From the NCBI GenBank assembly GCA_038524795.1, contig JBCBIJ010000014.1:28540-92539 (forward strand): a DNA stretch of 64,000 nt, written 5' to 3'. Positions 18,020 to 26,946 of this stretch are shown piece after piece. The first letter of the stretch is position 1. Each line of letters begins with the position of its first letter. Below the pieces are notes generated by a model. It was not told the origin of the DNA, did not search any database, and saw only the letters and a list, made by a program, of their open reading frames with translations. This DNA comes from CALBPI01 sp038524795. GTDB lineage: Bacteria > Pseudomonadota > Gammaproteobacteria > Steroidobacterales > Woeseiaceae. The position numbers and the translations under genes were made by a program.

Positions 18020-20482
18020 TTACTGCACCAGCATCGAGGCGCTGCCCAACGCTGCTGCGCAGACGGCCGTGCCGACGGTTTCGGTGCGGTCTGCCGCACA
18101 GTTGTTGCCACACGCGGTGAGGCGGGTAATGAGCGCGTTCAGCTCGCCTTCCATATCGGCGCGCAGCGGCTCCGTGCCCAGATTGACGCCGGCCACGGCG
18201 TCAATGACCGGGTCGATCACCAGATCACGGCCCGCCTGGCTGGAGAACGCGCTGCCAGCCGGTGCATTGAAGTCCACGCCCGGGAAGAACGAGGCGCGCA
18301 ACGCCGTGTCCTGAACCAGCGCGTTGCAGTACTCCACCGCCATCTGCGAGATGCCGACCTGCTGTGAGGCCAGGAAGCCACCGAACAGCGGACTCGAAGG
18401 CATCTGCTGACGCACGGCTTCGTAGGTCAGCATGACTTCGGGGTGCGTACGCGGCACGCCCGTCGCCTGCGCCATCGTTTCGGCAACTTCGTCGAAGATG
18501 CGCACGCCGATGTCGACCTGGTCCGGAATGTCCGCCGCGTCACCCGATGCCAGCGGCACGGGGTCGGTGCGAACGTTCACGTTGTCACCCAGCACGTCGA
18601 AGGTCAGGAAGAACTCGTCGGAGTCGGGGCCCTGTTCCTGCTGGAACACGGCACCGTACGGCGACAGCGGCTGACCGAGCTCGGCGAGCAGATCACTCGA
18701 GAGGCTCTCGTTGACCGTGCGGAAGGCCTGGCCAACCGGTGCTTCCACACCGTTCACGCCGACACGGATGCCCTGGACGGGGATGCCGTCCCAGGTGGCT
18801 GCGTTGTCGAGCGAGATGAAGTGCGGCGCGTTGAAGAGGTAGCTGTAGTTGTCGAACTGGGCGACTTCGAACAGCACGTAGGCCTCAGGCACATCCACAA
18901 GGTGCGAGACGCTGAACAGCAGGTAGAACTTCTCACCGACGCCGGCATCGAAGTTCTGCAGGATCTGTTCGGGCGTCAGCACGCGGTTGTGAATCGAGAC
19001 GTAGCGGAACGTACCGGCGAACAGGCCGTCACTCGACACTTCGTTGCCGAGCACGAACGCGAACGTGTCGTCCCAGTCGGCGATGCTGCCACCACCGGTT
19101 TCATCGTTGATGTCCACGAGCTGGCCGTTGAGCCAGAGGCTGCGGCCATTGACGGGGTCCCAGTTGGCGACGACGTGCTGCAGCGTTGCCTGCAACAGTT
19201 CGTCGGCCGAAGGCGTTTGCAGCGCAGGCATACCGTTGCCGTCCGTGACGTCAGAGCGGTTTGCGAACGTGTAGTCGTAAAGCGTCTGGCCCAGCGTAAA
19301 ATTCCGCGCCGTCGGGCCGGCCGAGTAACTCACAATGCGCGACTCTTCCTGGACCACGTTGGCGGGCACAACCCAGGCTTCGACCGAGTACTCGCCCGTT
19401 GCCTTGATCATGTCATGCAGCTTCTTGCTGTCCGCGGTACGGCCCTGGGCCTTACCGTTGCGGATCTCGATGCCCCAGCCGCCGACCCAGCCGACGTCAC
19501 CGGACAGCGTAAGGTCGAGCGCCGGCGACACGCCACTCGTGTCGTAAGCGATGAGGCCTTCGCCCGTCTTGAACTCATACGTCGCAATGGCGTTGGCTTC
19601 GTAACGGCTGCCGCCACTGGCGACGATGCCGTCAAGAATCGTGAGTGCCTTACTGACGGTCAGGCTCGGGTCCACCGCAGTCGGTGTGATCGAGTTGGCC
19701 ATGGCTTCGATGGCCGCCTGCATTTCATTCGCATCCGAGCCACAGTCGCTCCAGCAGTTGTGGAACTCGTTGCGCAGGCGCAGTACGAGGCGCGAGAGTG
19801 CCGGGTCGTTGAGCTTGATCTTCGGCTTGGCCGCGTCGTAGGCGACCTCGACATCAGGCTCAGCGAGGAACGGCGACTGCGCGAACTGAGCACCCGAGGT
19901 GTGGCAGCCCGTGCAGTACTGCGTGAGGATCGGGTGCACGGTGCTTGCGAACAAAGCGGGGTCACCCGGGAAGTTGCGGCTCGCGCCCGGATCCTTGATG
20001 ACCGGTGACTCGAGGTCGATCGTGCGGCCGCCGCCGGCAACGAGGTCGCCCGCCCAGCCAGAAATCCACGTTCCCATGAGGTCGCCACACACAGCGTCGC
20101 TACCCGACCAGCAGTTGTGGCCACCGGCCACCTTGGTCGCGAGCAGCGAATCGTTCGGTGAGCTCAGGTCGACAGCCGTGTTGGCTGCCTCGTAAGCGAG
20201 GTTGATATCGTCATCCCGGGCGAAGACGGGCGCTTGCCCACCTTGGCCGTGGCAAGCGCCACAGCCCGCTTCGGACTGAATGTTGTCCCACAGGTTCAGC
20301 TTAAAGGACTGAACGTCTGCCGTGGCCGGTGCCGGGCCGTTGTAGCCCGACGTATCGGGTACGGACGTGACCGGGTTGACCTGCGTTTCAGCGCCGCCTC
20401 CCGAGCAGGCACTGATCACCGCTGAGGCGGCGAGAAGGCCGGTCAGGCGGCTGACGGTAATGGCTGTTTTATGCATCGTCAT
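18020..20482 (-). CDS. Lipoprotein with two CxxCH/HNCWS units and a LamG-like domain
   Basis: An 820-residue envelope protein. ATG 20482 has AGGA 7 bases upstream. The lipoprotein signal ends at Cys26 (AVISAC). Two related units follow: C74-x-x-C77-H78 with HNCWS at 122-126, and C190-x-x-C193-H194 with HNCWS at 241-245; each also has an AY(E/D)AA motif between. These look like tandem c-type haem-binding modules. Residues about 300-510 form a LamG/concanavalin-like jellyroll (YSVEAWVVPANV, WDPVNGRSLWLNGQLVD, FRYVSIHNRVLTPEQI). The 300 C-terminal residues are not recognised but carry paired cysteines near the end. It is the middle gene of a tight three-gene operon. Haem attachment is inferred from CxxCH only. 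Confidence 0.85.
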   Translation of the reverse strand: MTMHKTAITVSRLTGLLAASAVISACSGGGAETQVNPVTSVPDTSGYNGPAPATADVQSFKLNLWDNIQSEAGCGACHGQGGQAPVFARDDDINLAYEAANTAVDLSSPNDSLLATKVAGGHNCWSGSDAVCGDLMGTWISGWAGDLVAGGGRTIDLESPVIKDPGASRNFPGDPALFASTVHPILTQYCTGCHTSGAQFAQSPFLAEPDVEVAYDAAKPKIKLNDPALSRLVLRLRNEFHNCWSDCGSDANEMQAAIEAMANSITPTAVDPSLTVSKALTILDGIVASGGSRYEANAIATYEFKTGEGLIAYDTSGVSPALDLTLSGDVGWVGGWGIEIRNGKAQGRTADSKKLHDMIKATGEYSVEAWVVPANVVQEESRIVSYSAGPTARNFTLGQTLYDYTFANRSDVTDGNGMPALQTPSADELLQATLQHVVANWDPVNGRSLWLNGQLVDINDETGGGSIADWDDTFAFVLGNEVSSDGLFAGTFRYVSIHNRVLTPEQILQNFDAGVGEKFYLLFSVSHLVDVPEAYVLFEVAQFDNYSYLFNAPHFISLDNAATWDGIPVQGIRVGVNGVEAPVGQAFRTVNESLSSDLLAELGQPLSPYGAVFQQEQGPDSDEFFLTFDVLGDNVNVRTDPVPLASGDAADIPDQVDIGVRIFDEVAETMAQATGVPRTHPEVMLTYEAVRQQMPSSPLFGGFLASQQVGISQMAVEYCNALVQDTALRASFFPGVDFNAPAGSAFSSQAGRDLVIDPVIDAVAGVNLGTEPLRADMEGELNALITRLTACGNNCAADRTETVGTAVCAAALGSASMLVQ

Positions 20483-20492
20483 CGTTCTGTCC

Positions 20493-21662
20493 TCAGTCGC
20501 CCATGCAGTAAGTGGCTGCTTCGGCGAAGGTGGTCTTCAACCGGTAGTTGCTGCCCACGAGCGACGCCGTCATGGCGTCGACCTGTGCGCGGTCCGCGGC
20601 ATCGCCGGGCTTACGCAGGCAGACGTTCTCGAACACCTTCTCGACCTGGCACTGGGCAAACGCCTGGCTGCCCGCGAGTTCGCGGCCCATCGACTTGGCG
20701 CCTTGGCCTGACCCCGTCTGTGCGGGGTCCCAGCCCAAAAGGGCGTTGCGACCGTCGCGCCAGTAGTTCGACCAGGCGTCGTCCGGCGTACGGAAGCCGA
20801 ACGGGAAGTTGGTGTCGTTGTTGAAGTACTTGGGATGAACGGCGCCGTCGGTGTATTCGATGCGGCCCGTCTCCTCGTTGTAGTTGTAGAAGGCAAACGC
20901 CTGCGCGAGCGGGTCCATCCCGCTGTGGCAGCTAATGCAGTTACCCAGGAACAAACGGCTGTCGCCACCCGGGCTGCGCGTGACGTCCTGGCGGATACGA
21001 TCCGGCGGACGGGTCACGTCAGCCACCTGCTCGAGGTCGCGGCAGAGGTGGTTCATGAGGGTGAAGCGCAGCATCGCGCGGTTCGTACCCGCGATGAAGA
21101 AGGCTTCAGCGGCGGCACGTGTGGTCATGACGCCGGCGGTCGCAGCGGCTGGCAGGTCGGTTTGTGCCGACTGCGTGGTCGCGACAAGGTTGGCCTGCAG
21201 GTCGATCGCGTTCTGCTCGAGCGCCTCGTAGTGATCGTTGTTGGTCATCGAGTAGCCGGGGATACCCAGGCCGGCTGCGCCAACATAGAGGTGATCGCCA
21301 AACAGCACTTCGTTGAAGGGCACGTCATCGCGAATCATGCCGATTACCGTTGCCGTGTAGTCGTTGAGCGGCGCGAAGATATCGCCGTCACGATTCGTCC
21401 AGGGCGTCGCCCAGTTTTTCAACGTCACGCTGTAAAACGCGCTGTTCTGCATTGCCGTCTCGGCGGCTGCGATGGCGTTGCCGCCAGCGACCTGCGCCTC
21501 CATGGCATCGAGTACGGCCGCCGTCGGGGGTACGCCCGCGAGTCGGTCGTGAATGCGCTTGGCCTGCTCGCGCGGACCCGCCCAGGCGCTGGCAATGGAC
21601 AATGCCAGCGTGAGTCCCGCTGCCCCAAGTCGTGCCGTTCGTGAAATCGTCTGTGTATTCAT
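20493..21662 (-). CDS. Exported CxxCH protein with DUF1588/DUF1585-like region
   Basis: A 389-residue protein with a Sec signal peptide (LGAAGLTLALSIASAWA, cleavage near residue 28). The core motif is C242-I-S-C245-H246 followed by SGMDPLAQAFAFYNYNEETG, which matches the pattern of DUF1588 domains (CxxCH, then MDP, then FD/TG) in planctomycete-type cytochrome proteins. The C-terminal 60 residues (CQVEKVFENVCLRKPG, then YRLKTTFAEAATY) recall DUF1585. The large N-terminal DUF1592-type region of classical members is shortened. It is first in the leftward operon, 10 bases before the LamG lipoprotein gene. ATG 21662 is chosen from the signal peptide; the upstream part of the open frame is not protein-like. 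Confidence 0.8.
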   Translation of the reverse strand: MNTQTISRTARLGAAGLTLALSIASAWAGPREQAKRIHDRLAGVPPTAAVLDAMEAQVAGGNAIAAAETAMQNSAFYSVTLKNWATPWTNRDGDIFAPLNDYTATVIGMIRDDVPFNEVLFGDHLYVGAAGLGIPGYSMTNNDHYEALEQNAIDLQANLVATTQSAQTDLPAAATAGVMTTRAAAEAFFIAGTNRAMLRFTLMNHLCRDLEQVADVTRPPDRIRQDVTRSPGGDSRLFLGNCISCHSGMDPLAQAFAFYNYNEETGRIEYTDGAVHPKYFNNDTNFPFGFRTPDDAWSNYWRDGRNALLGWDPAQTGSGQGAKSMGRELAGSQAFAQCQVEKVFENVCLRKPGDAADRAQVDAMTASLVGSNYRLKTTFAEAATYCMGD

Positions 21663-22559
21663 TTCGACCCTGCTTTGACCGATCGCCGTGCCACATGGCA
21701 GCGGCGGTGACCTCGTTCGTTTTCCGTCTGCGGTGGTCTCAAGCACACCGCGTTGCGTCCCGTTCGCGAGCCCTGCCGGAGTCTGATCGCAGTTCACTGT
21801 CGTTGCAGTGATGGCGCTCACAATCCCGACGCTGGTGTGGCGTCGCACCCACATGTGGGCAGCTCTTGGCGGTTCGCTACACGGAAGTGGTTGCAATCGG
21901 CGTGCCAGCCCTGGGCGTTTCGGGCGTCTGAGGGCCGTGCGGCAGGAAAATCAACGGCTTAGCAAAAAAGGCCCCGTGTCGCAGGTGACGAGCATATGTA
22001 AAGCCGTTGTCGGGGGGTTGGGACAGTAGGGTGGCAGGGCGTAGTTAAATCATTGAAAAATAACAAATAAAAATTTGTCGCTGGAGTGAGACAGGGGTGC
22101 CGCGCATTGGCACCAGTGGTTTTGCCCGATGCGCGTGCGCCAGTTCACAAAAATGCGTCGTTCGCCGAAGACCGGTCTGTTTGGACACCAAATCAGGCTG
22201 ATTAGACGCAAGACCCCTAGTTCTCTTGGGTTTTGCGTGCGGGCGTATTTGCGGAATTCGGCGCTGTCGGACGCCGCCAGGTGTGCTGTCGTCTTTTCGA
22301 GACATTACGAGTCACGACACCGATTTCTATACTCGCGCCGTTCCGAGGTTGCTGTGGCAGGTGCCCAGCTGGGTCGGAGCGCACAGTTCGGACCGATGCC
22401 AACTGGCGCTGCGGGCGAACTGTGAAGTTGTTAACAGAATGCGCGACGGGCGATCGTCACCATGCCGTTACGTTCAATCGGCAGGTATGCGGTGCAGTCA
22501 GGTCTGGGACCTGGGCACGGCGAAGGCGACGCCTCGAAAAGCGCTTCGAGGTGCTCCCA
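21663..22559. promoter_or_regulatory. 897-bp divergent control region between two envelope operons
   Basis: No convincing gene on either strand. Notable pieces: an AT-rich tract at 22043-22078 in otherwise GC-rich DNA; an inverted repeat GGTGCC-N7-GGCACC (22096-22114); a 13-bp palindrome AATCAG-G-CTGATT (22191-22203); and a plausible rightward promoter TTACGA-N17-TATACT (22305-22333), which would give a leader of about 220 bases before the HzsA-like gene. GAGGTG at 22546-22551 is its ribosome site. Regulator binding to either repeat is a guess. Confidence 0.45.
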
Positions 22560-25217
22560 ATGGACAAAGCGGTAACGGTGAAAACAAGTCATACAACGTG
22601 TGTCCGCGCGCTCGCACTCGTGCTGGCGCTCGCAACGGCGGCAGGCTGCAGTTCCTCCGGCAGCGAAGGCGACCAGGTCGGCTTCGGTGCGGGCCAGGCG
22701 CCTGATCCCGTCGCGCTCGAATTTCCGATTGTTTACGTCCAACGCCCGATTCCCCTCGATGACGACGGCGCGCTCGTGGAGGAAGACATCCGCGAGGTGC
22801 TGTCCTTCAACCCTGGTGCTGACCTGTTTTTCCGCGACCGCGCGTCGCCCAGTACGCCCGATGTGAATCTCACGGGCGACTTCACCATGGGTCTGGCCGA
22901 TATTCGGGACGTCACCGTGTCGTTCGATGCGACAAAGGTGGCGTTCGCGATGCGTTACCCGTTCGATCCCGACGCCGACGACGAGGAGCAGGTGACGTGG
23001 AACATCTGGGAGTACGACATCCCGAGCGACACGCTGCGGCGTGTGATCTCGTCTGACATCACGGCGGAAGCGGGCCACGACATCGCCCCGCAGTTCCTGC
23101 CCGACGGGCGACTCGTGTTCAGTTCGACGCGCCAGCGCCAGTCCGTGGCCATCCTGCTCGACGAGGGCAAGCCGCAGTTTCCGGCTTTCGACGGCGACGA
23201 CAATGAGCCCGGCTTCCTGCTGCACACAATGACGACCGACGGTACGGACATCGAACAGATCGGCTTCAACCAGAGCCATGAACTCAATCCGGTCGTACTC
23301 GATGACGGCTCAGTCGTGTTTTCGCGTTGGGACAACGTCGGCGGCACCAACGAGTTCAACCTCTACAAGATGAATCCCGACGGCACAAACCTGCAGCTGC
23401 TGTACGGCGCGCAGAGCCATGATGTCGACAACGACGGTCAGCAGGAGCAGTTCATGCAGCCGCAGGTGCTGCCTGATGGCACGCTCATCTCGCTGCTCAA
23501 GCCGTTCACCGGGCCGACGACGGGCGGCGCACTCGTCGATATCGACGTGTCGACCTACCTTGAGAACACGCAGCCCAGTGTGAATAACACGGGTATGGCC
23601 GGCCCTGCCCAAACGCCGGCGACGATCAACAATGTGCTTGCCGCCGCCGACCAAATATCGCCGGGCGGCCGCTATCGCTCGGTGTATCCGCTGCGTGACG
23701 GCACGGACCGTCTGCTCGTAAGCTGGAGCCAGTGCCGCTTGCAAGACATCGACATGGTCATTCTTGCCTGCACACCTGACAACCTGGCTAACCCGGATCT
23801 CACCCAGGCACCGCCGCTGTACGGCATCTGGATGTACGACCGCGAGCAGGAAACGCAGGCGCCCGTCGTGACGCCTGTCGAGGGCGTGATCTTCTCGGAC
23901 ATCGTTGTGGCGGAGCCGCGCGATGTGCCGCTGGTGCTGCTCGCAGGTTCCAATACCTTCCTGCTCGATCCGGATATCGGTGACGAAGGTGTTGGTGTAC
24001 TCAACATTCGCACCGTGTACGACGTTATGGGTGTCGACACAGCGCCAGGCGGCATCGACGTGCTCGCCGATCCTGCGCAAACCCTCGCTGCAGAGCGTCC
24101 CGCACGCTTCCTGCGACTCGAGAAGGCCGTTTCCATGCCCGACGAGGAACTCGTCGATGTGCCGGGATCAGCCTTTGGCGTCGGCGGTGGCCAGGGCTTC
24201 CGCGAAATTCTGGGTTACACGATGATCGAGCCCGATGGCTCGGTCATGGTCAAGGTGCCGGCCGACATCGCCTTCACCATGTCGATCACCGATGCCAACG
24301 GCCGCCGCATCTCGGCGCGTCATAACAACTGGCTACAGATTCGCCCCGGCGAAGAGCTCAAGTGCCAGGGCTGCCACGATGGCGGCAGCGGCCTGTCACA
24401 CGGTCGCGCCGATGCGTTTGCCTCGGCACACGACGGCGGGCAGAACATTAGCGTGCCATTTCCGAACACGGACCCTGCGCTGTTCATCGACACGCCGGGC
24501 GAAACGATGGCCGAGGTGCGCGCCCGCGTGTCGTGCTCAACGGATAACTGCTCGTCGCTGCAGCCGACCGTCGACGTGACCTATCGAGACGTTTGGACCG
24601 ATGAGGTCGCCGCCGGTCGCCAGGCCGATCCTGATATCGATCTGCGTTACGCCGACCTGCTGTCGCCACGTCCCGTGCAGCCGTCCTGCGAGCAGAATTG
24701 GACAGCCAGCTGCCGCACGGTCATCCATTACGAGGATCACATTCACCCGCTGTGGTCGGTGCCGCGCGTGACACTCGACGGCATGGGTAACGTGGTCAGC
24801 GACTTCACTTGCATTTCCTGCCACACGGATCGCGATGCCGCGAACCAGTTACAGGTGCCTGCCGGCCAGCTCAACCTGACGGACGGCCTCGCGCCTGAGG
24901 AGCAGGATCAGTTCGAGGCTTACCGCGAACTCGTGATTGCCGACGTCGAGGTCGAATTGAACATGGGTGCGCTGCAGCCGCGTCTCGTGCAGGTTGATAC
25001 GGACCCGGTTACGGGCGATCCGATTTTCGCGACCGTTAATGTCCCGCCAAGCGCGCGCGGCGCGGGCGCGAATGCGTCACCTGTGTTCTTTAGCCGATTC
25101 GCGCCGGGCGGCACGCACGCCGGCTACCTCAACGAGGGTGAGTTGCGCCTGATTGCCGAGTGGCTCGACATCGGTGCGCAGTACTACAACGACCCATTCC
25201 GGGTACCCCAGGACTAA
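22560..25217 (+). CDS. HzsA-related (hydrazine synthase alpha middle-domain-like) CxxCH lipoprotein
   Basis: An 885-residue exported protein with a lipoprotein-like signal (LVLALATAAGC, Cys30). Residues about 50-450 are beta-propeller-like with PD40/TolB-type repeats (FLPDGRLVFSSTRQRQ, VLDDGSVVFSRWDNVG). The second half has C602-Q-G-C605-H606, a cluster of further cysteines, the motif HYEDHIHPLW and C751-I-S-C754-H755. This layout matches proteins annotated with the hydrazine synthase alpha-subunit middle domain, which occur far beyond anammox bacteria, so hydrazine chemistry should not be assumed. Two c-type haems are inferred from the CxxCH motifs. First gene of the rightward operon, divergent from the DUF1501 operon. 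Confidence 0.8.
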   Translation: MDKAVTVKTSHTTCVRALALVLALATAAGCSSSGSEGDQVGFGAGQAPDPVALEFPIVYVQRPIPLDDDGALVEEDIREVLSFNPGADLFFRDRASPSTPDVNLTGDFTMGLADIRDVTVSFDATKVAFAMRYPFDPDADDEEQVTWNIWEYDIPSDTLRRVISSDITAEAGHDIAPQFLPDGRLVFSSTRQRQSVAILLDEGKPQFPAFDGDDNEPGFLLHTMTTDGTDIEQIGFNQSHELNPVVLDDGSVVFSRWDNVGGTNEFNLYKMNPDGTNLQLLYGAQSHDVDNDGQQEQFMQPQVLPDGTLISLLKPFTGPTTGGALVDIDVSTYLENTQPSVNNTGMAGPAQTPATINNVLAAADQISPGGRYRSVYPLRDGTDRLLVSWSQCRLQDIDMVILACTPDNLANPDLTQAPPLYGIWMYDREQETQAPVVTPVEGVIFSDIVVAEPRDVPLVLLAGSNTFLLDPDIGDEGVGVLNIRTVYDVMGVDTAPGGIDVLADPAQTLAAERPARFLRLEKAVSMPDEELVDVPGSAFGVGGGQGFREILGYTMIEPDGSVMVKVPADIAFTMSITDANGRRISARHNNWLQIRPGEELKCQGCHDGGSGLSHGRADAFASAHDGGQNISVPFPNTDPALFIDTPGETMAEVRARVSCSTDNCSSLQPTVDVTYRDVWTDEVAAGRQADPDIDLRYADLLSPRPVQPSCEQNWTASCRTVIHYEDHIHPLWSVPRVTLDGMGNVVSDFTCISCHTDRDAANQLQVPAGQLNLTDGLAPEEQDQFEAYRELVIADVEVELNMGALQPRLVQVDTDPVTGDPIFATVNVPPSARGAGANASPVFFSRFAPGGTHAGYLNEGELRLIAEWLDIGAQYYNDPFRVPQD

Positions 25218-25231
25218 TCGAAGGACCGCCA

Positions 25232-26005
25232 GTGAGCCCACGCCTTAGTTCATGCATCTCCGCAGTATTCGCGATGGTCGTGGTGCTTGCCGGCACGCTG
25301 GCAGTCGCGCCTGCGGCATTCGCCGACGAGAAGCCGCTGCGTACGGTTGAAGTTGCGGATCCGTACCTCGAGATGCACACGGGGCCGGGCAAAGGGTATC
25401 CGATCACGAACGTCGTCGAACGCGGCGAGTCGGTACAGATCGTTCGCCGCAAGACGGACTGGTTCAAGGTGCGCACGGACCGCGGACGTGAAGGCTGGGT
25501 CAATATCGTGCAGCTTGAGCTGACGCTCGACGAATTCGGCGAGCGAACGGCCATCGAACGGATCGGTCGCGACGAGTTTCTCCAGACGCGCTGGGAAACA
25601 GGAATCATGACGGGCGACTTTGCGGGCTCCGACGCGCTTGCGGTCTATGGCGGCTACTCGATCAGCCGCAACCTGTCGGTGGAAGTTTGGGGCTCGCAAC
25701 TTGTGGGCAACTTCTCGAATGGCTGGCTTGGCACTGTCAACGTCGTGCACGAAACGTTCCCTGAATGGCGCGTCTCGCCGTACTTCACGATCGGCACCGG
25801 CATTGTCAGCACGTCGCCGAAGTCGACGCTCGTATCGCAGGAGGACCGCACCGACCAGGTGGCGCTCGTCGGCGGCGGGTTTCGCGCCTATGTCACGCGC
25901 CGCTTCGTGCTGCGCGCCGAATACAAAAGTTACGTGGTCCTCACGAGCCGCGACGAAAACGAGGAAGTGGAAGAATGGAAAGTCGGCTTCGGTTTCTTTT
26001 TCTGA
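25232..26005 (+). CDS. SH3-domain protein with outer-membrane beta barrel
   Basis: A 257-residue protein. GTG 25232 has GAAGGA upstream and starts a signal peptide (MVVVLAGTLAVAPAAFA). Residues about 35-95 are a bacterial SH3 domain (LEMHTGPGKGYPITNVVERG, WFKVRTDRGREGWV). The rest, about 110-257, alternates hydrophobic and polar residues as beta strands (ALAVYGGYSISRNLSVEVWG) and ends in WKVGFGFFF, an aromatic C-terminus typical of the signal that directs outer-membrane barrels to BAM. It matches the OMP_myx_plus type of barrel. The SH3 part may contact peptidoglycan or a partner. Its 3' end overlaps the next gene by 31 bases. Confidence 0.82.
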   Translation: MSPRLSSCISAVFAMVVVLAGTLAVAPAAFADEKPLRTVEVADPYLEMHTGPGKGYPITNVVERGESVQIVRRKTDWFKVRTDRGREGWVNIVQLELTLDEFGERTAIERIGRDEFLQTRWETGIMTGDFAGSDALAVYGGYSISRNLSVEVWGSQLVGNFSNGWLGTVNVVHETFPEWRVSPYFTIGTGIVSTSPKSTLVSQEDRTDQVALVGGGFRAYVTRRFVLRAEYKSYVVLTSRDENEEVEEWKVGFGFFF

Positions 26006-26652
26006 GCGTGACTGTACTGGTCATGCCGGCGCTGACGGGCTGCTCGTCGCTGCCGTTCTTCGGCCCGGGTGAAGACACCCAGGTCGCAGAGGCGCCCGAG
26101 CAGGTCATCGAGCCCGAGGTGGAGCGCCGCGAGATCGTGCAGCCGAGGATCGATACCGAGGACTTCGAAATTGGTGTGTACGCAGGCGGTATGAGTGTCG
26201 AAGACTTCGGCGTGAATGCGGTCTACGGCGCAACAATCGCCTACCACCTTAATGAAGCGCTGTTTGTCGAGGGCGCTATCGGTCGCACCGACACGGAAGA
26301 GACGAGCTTCGAGCTACTCAGTGGTGCAGCGCAGATTCTCAACGACGACGAGCGCGAGTTCACCTACTACAACGCATCGATCGGATGGAACATCTTTCCG
26401 GGCGAGGCGTTTTTCGGCCGCGGTCGCGCGTTTAACCAGTCCTTCTACGTGATCGCGGGGCTGGGCAGTACGCGGTTTGGCGGCGACGACCAGTTCACGA
26501 TCAACGTCGGCGCTGGCTACCGCCTGTTGTTCAACGATGTCTTCGCGCTCCGTGTCGACTTTCGCGACCACGCCTTTGATACCGATCTGCTCGGTGAGAG
26601 CAAGACGGCACACAACCTGACCGGCCACGTCGGTTTCACGTTTTTCTTCTGA
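25975..26652 (+). CDS. Outer-membrane beta-barrel lipoprotein
   Basis: A 225-residue protein starting inside the end of the SH3/barrel gene, with GGAAGTGGAAG before ATG 25975. The signal peptide ends in MPALTGC (Cys near residue 19). After a Glu/Val-rich linker, residues about 60-225 are amphipathic strands (FEIGVYAGGMSVEDFGVNAV, VEGAIGRTDTEETSFELL) ending NLTGHVGFTFFF, again with the terminal aromatic of an outer-membrane barrel. It looks like a shortened sister of the preceding barrel without SH3. Overlap implies coupled translation. Function unknown. Confidence 0.8.
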   Translation: MESRLRFLFLSVTVLVMPALTGCSSLPFFGPGEDTQVAEAPEQVIEPEVERREIVQPRIDTEDFEIGVYAGGMSVEDFGVNAVYGATIAYHLNEALFVEGAIGRTDTEETSFELLSGAAQILNDDEREFTYYNASIGWNIFPGEAFFGRGRAFNQSFYVIAGLGSTRFGGDDQFTINVGAGYRLLFNDVFALRVDFRDHAFDTDLLGESKTAHNLTGHVGFTFFF

Positions 26653-26668
26653 TTGCGAGGTAAGACCC

Positions 26669-26914
26669 ATGCACCGCAAAACCACACATCGAATCGCCCG
26701 CGTCGCACTGGCGCTGTGTCTCGTCACAGCCTCAGCCGCCTGCTCGAACATCGAACCCTGGGTCAAACCCTATGAGCGCGATCGCCTCGCTGATCCGATC
26801 ATGTTCCTTGACCACGACCCCGTATCGACCTCTTACATGTACCACGTGTTCGAGTCGCGCGAGGGCGCACGCGGCGCCGAGGGCGTCGTTGGCGGCGGCT
26901 GCGGCTGCAACTGA
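26669..26914 (+). CDS. DUF4266-family small lipoprotein with GGGCGCN C-terminus
   Basis: An 81-residue protein recognised as DUF4266. The signal (VALALCLVTASAAC) gives a lipid-modified cysteine near residue 24, followed by SNIEPWVKPYERDRLADPIM, which is the family's core motif, and a short His/Tyr-containing segment (VSTSYMYHVFESREGARG). The last residues are GVVGGGCGCN. The paired C-terminal cysteines in a glycine-rich tail could bind a metal, form a disulfide or be modified; none of this is established. It lies 16 bases after the barrel lipoprotein and 32 before the DUF3570 gene, the pairing usually seen for this family. Confidence 0.85.
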   Translation: MHRKTTHRIARVALALCLVTASAACSNIEPWVKPYERDRLADPIMFLDHDPVSTSYMYHVFESREGARGAEGVVGGGCGCN

Positions 26915-26946
26915 TCGAGACCACGGAACACCGGACGGAATTCGCA

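Noticed and set aside
18443..20008. 521-codon frame antisense to the LamG lipoprotein gene
   Set aside because: Arg/His/Val-rich shadow of the real gene; the opposite frame has signal, CxxCH and LamG motifs.
22560..25217. Complete hydrazine synthase locus
   Set aside because: Only the alpha-like protein is present; beta and gamma subunits and other anammox genes are absent, so the name should not be taken as function.
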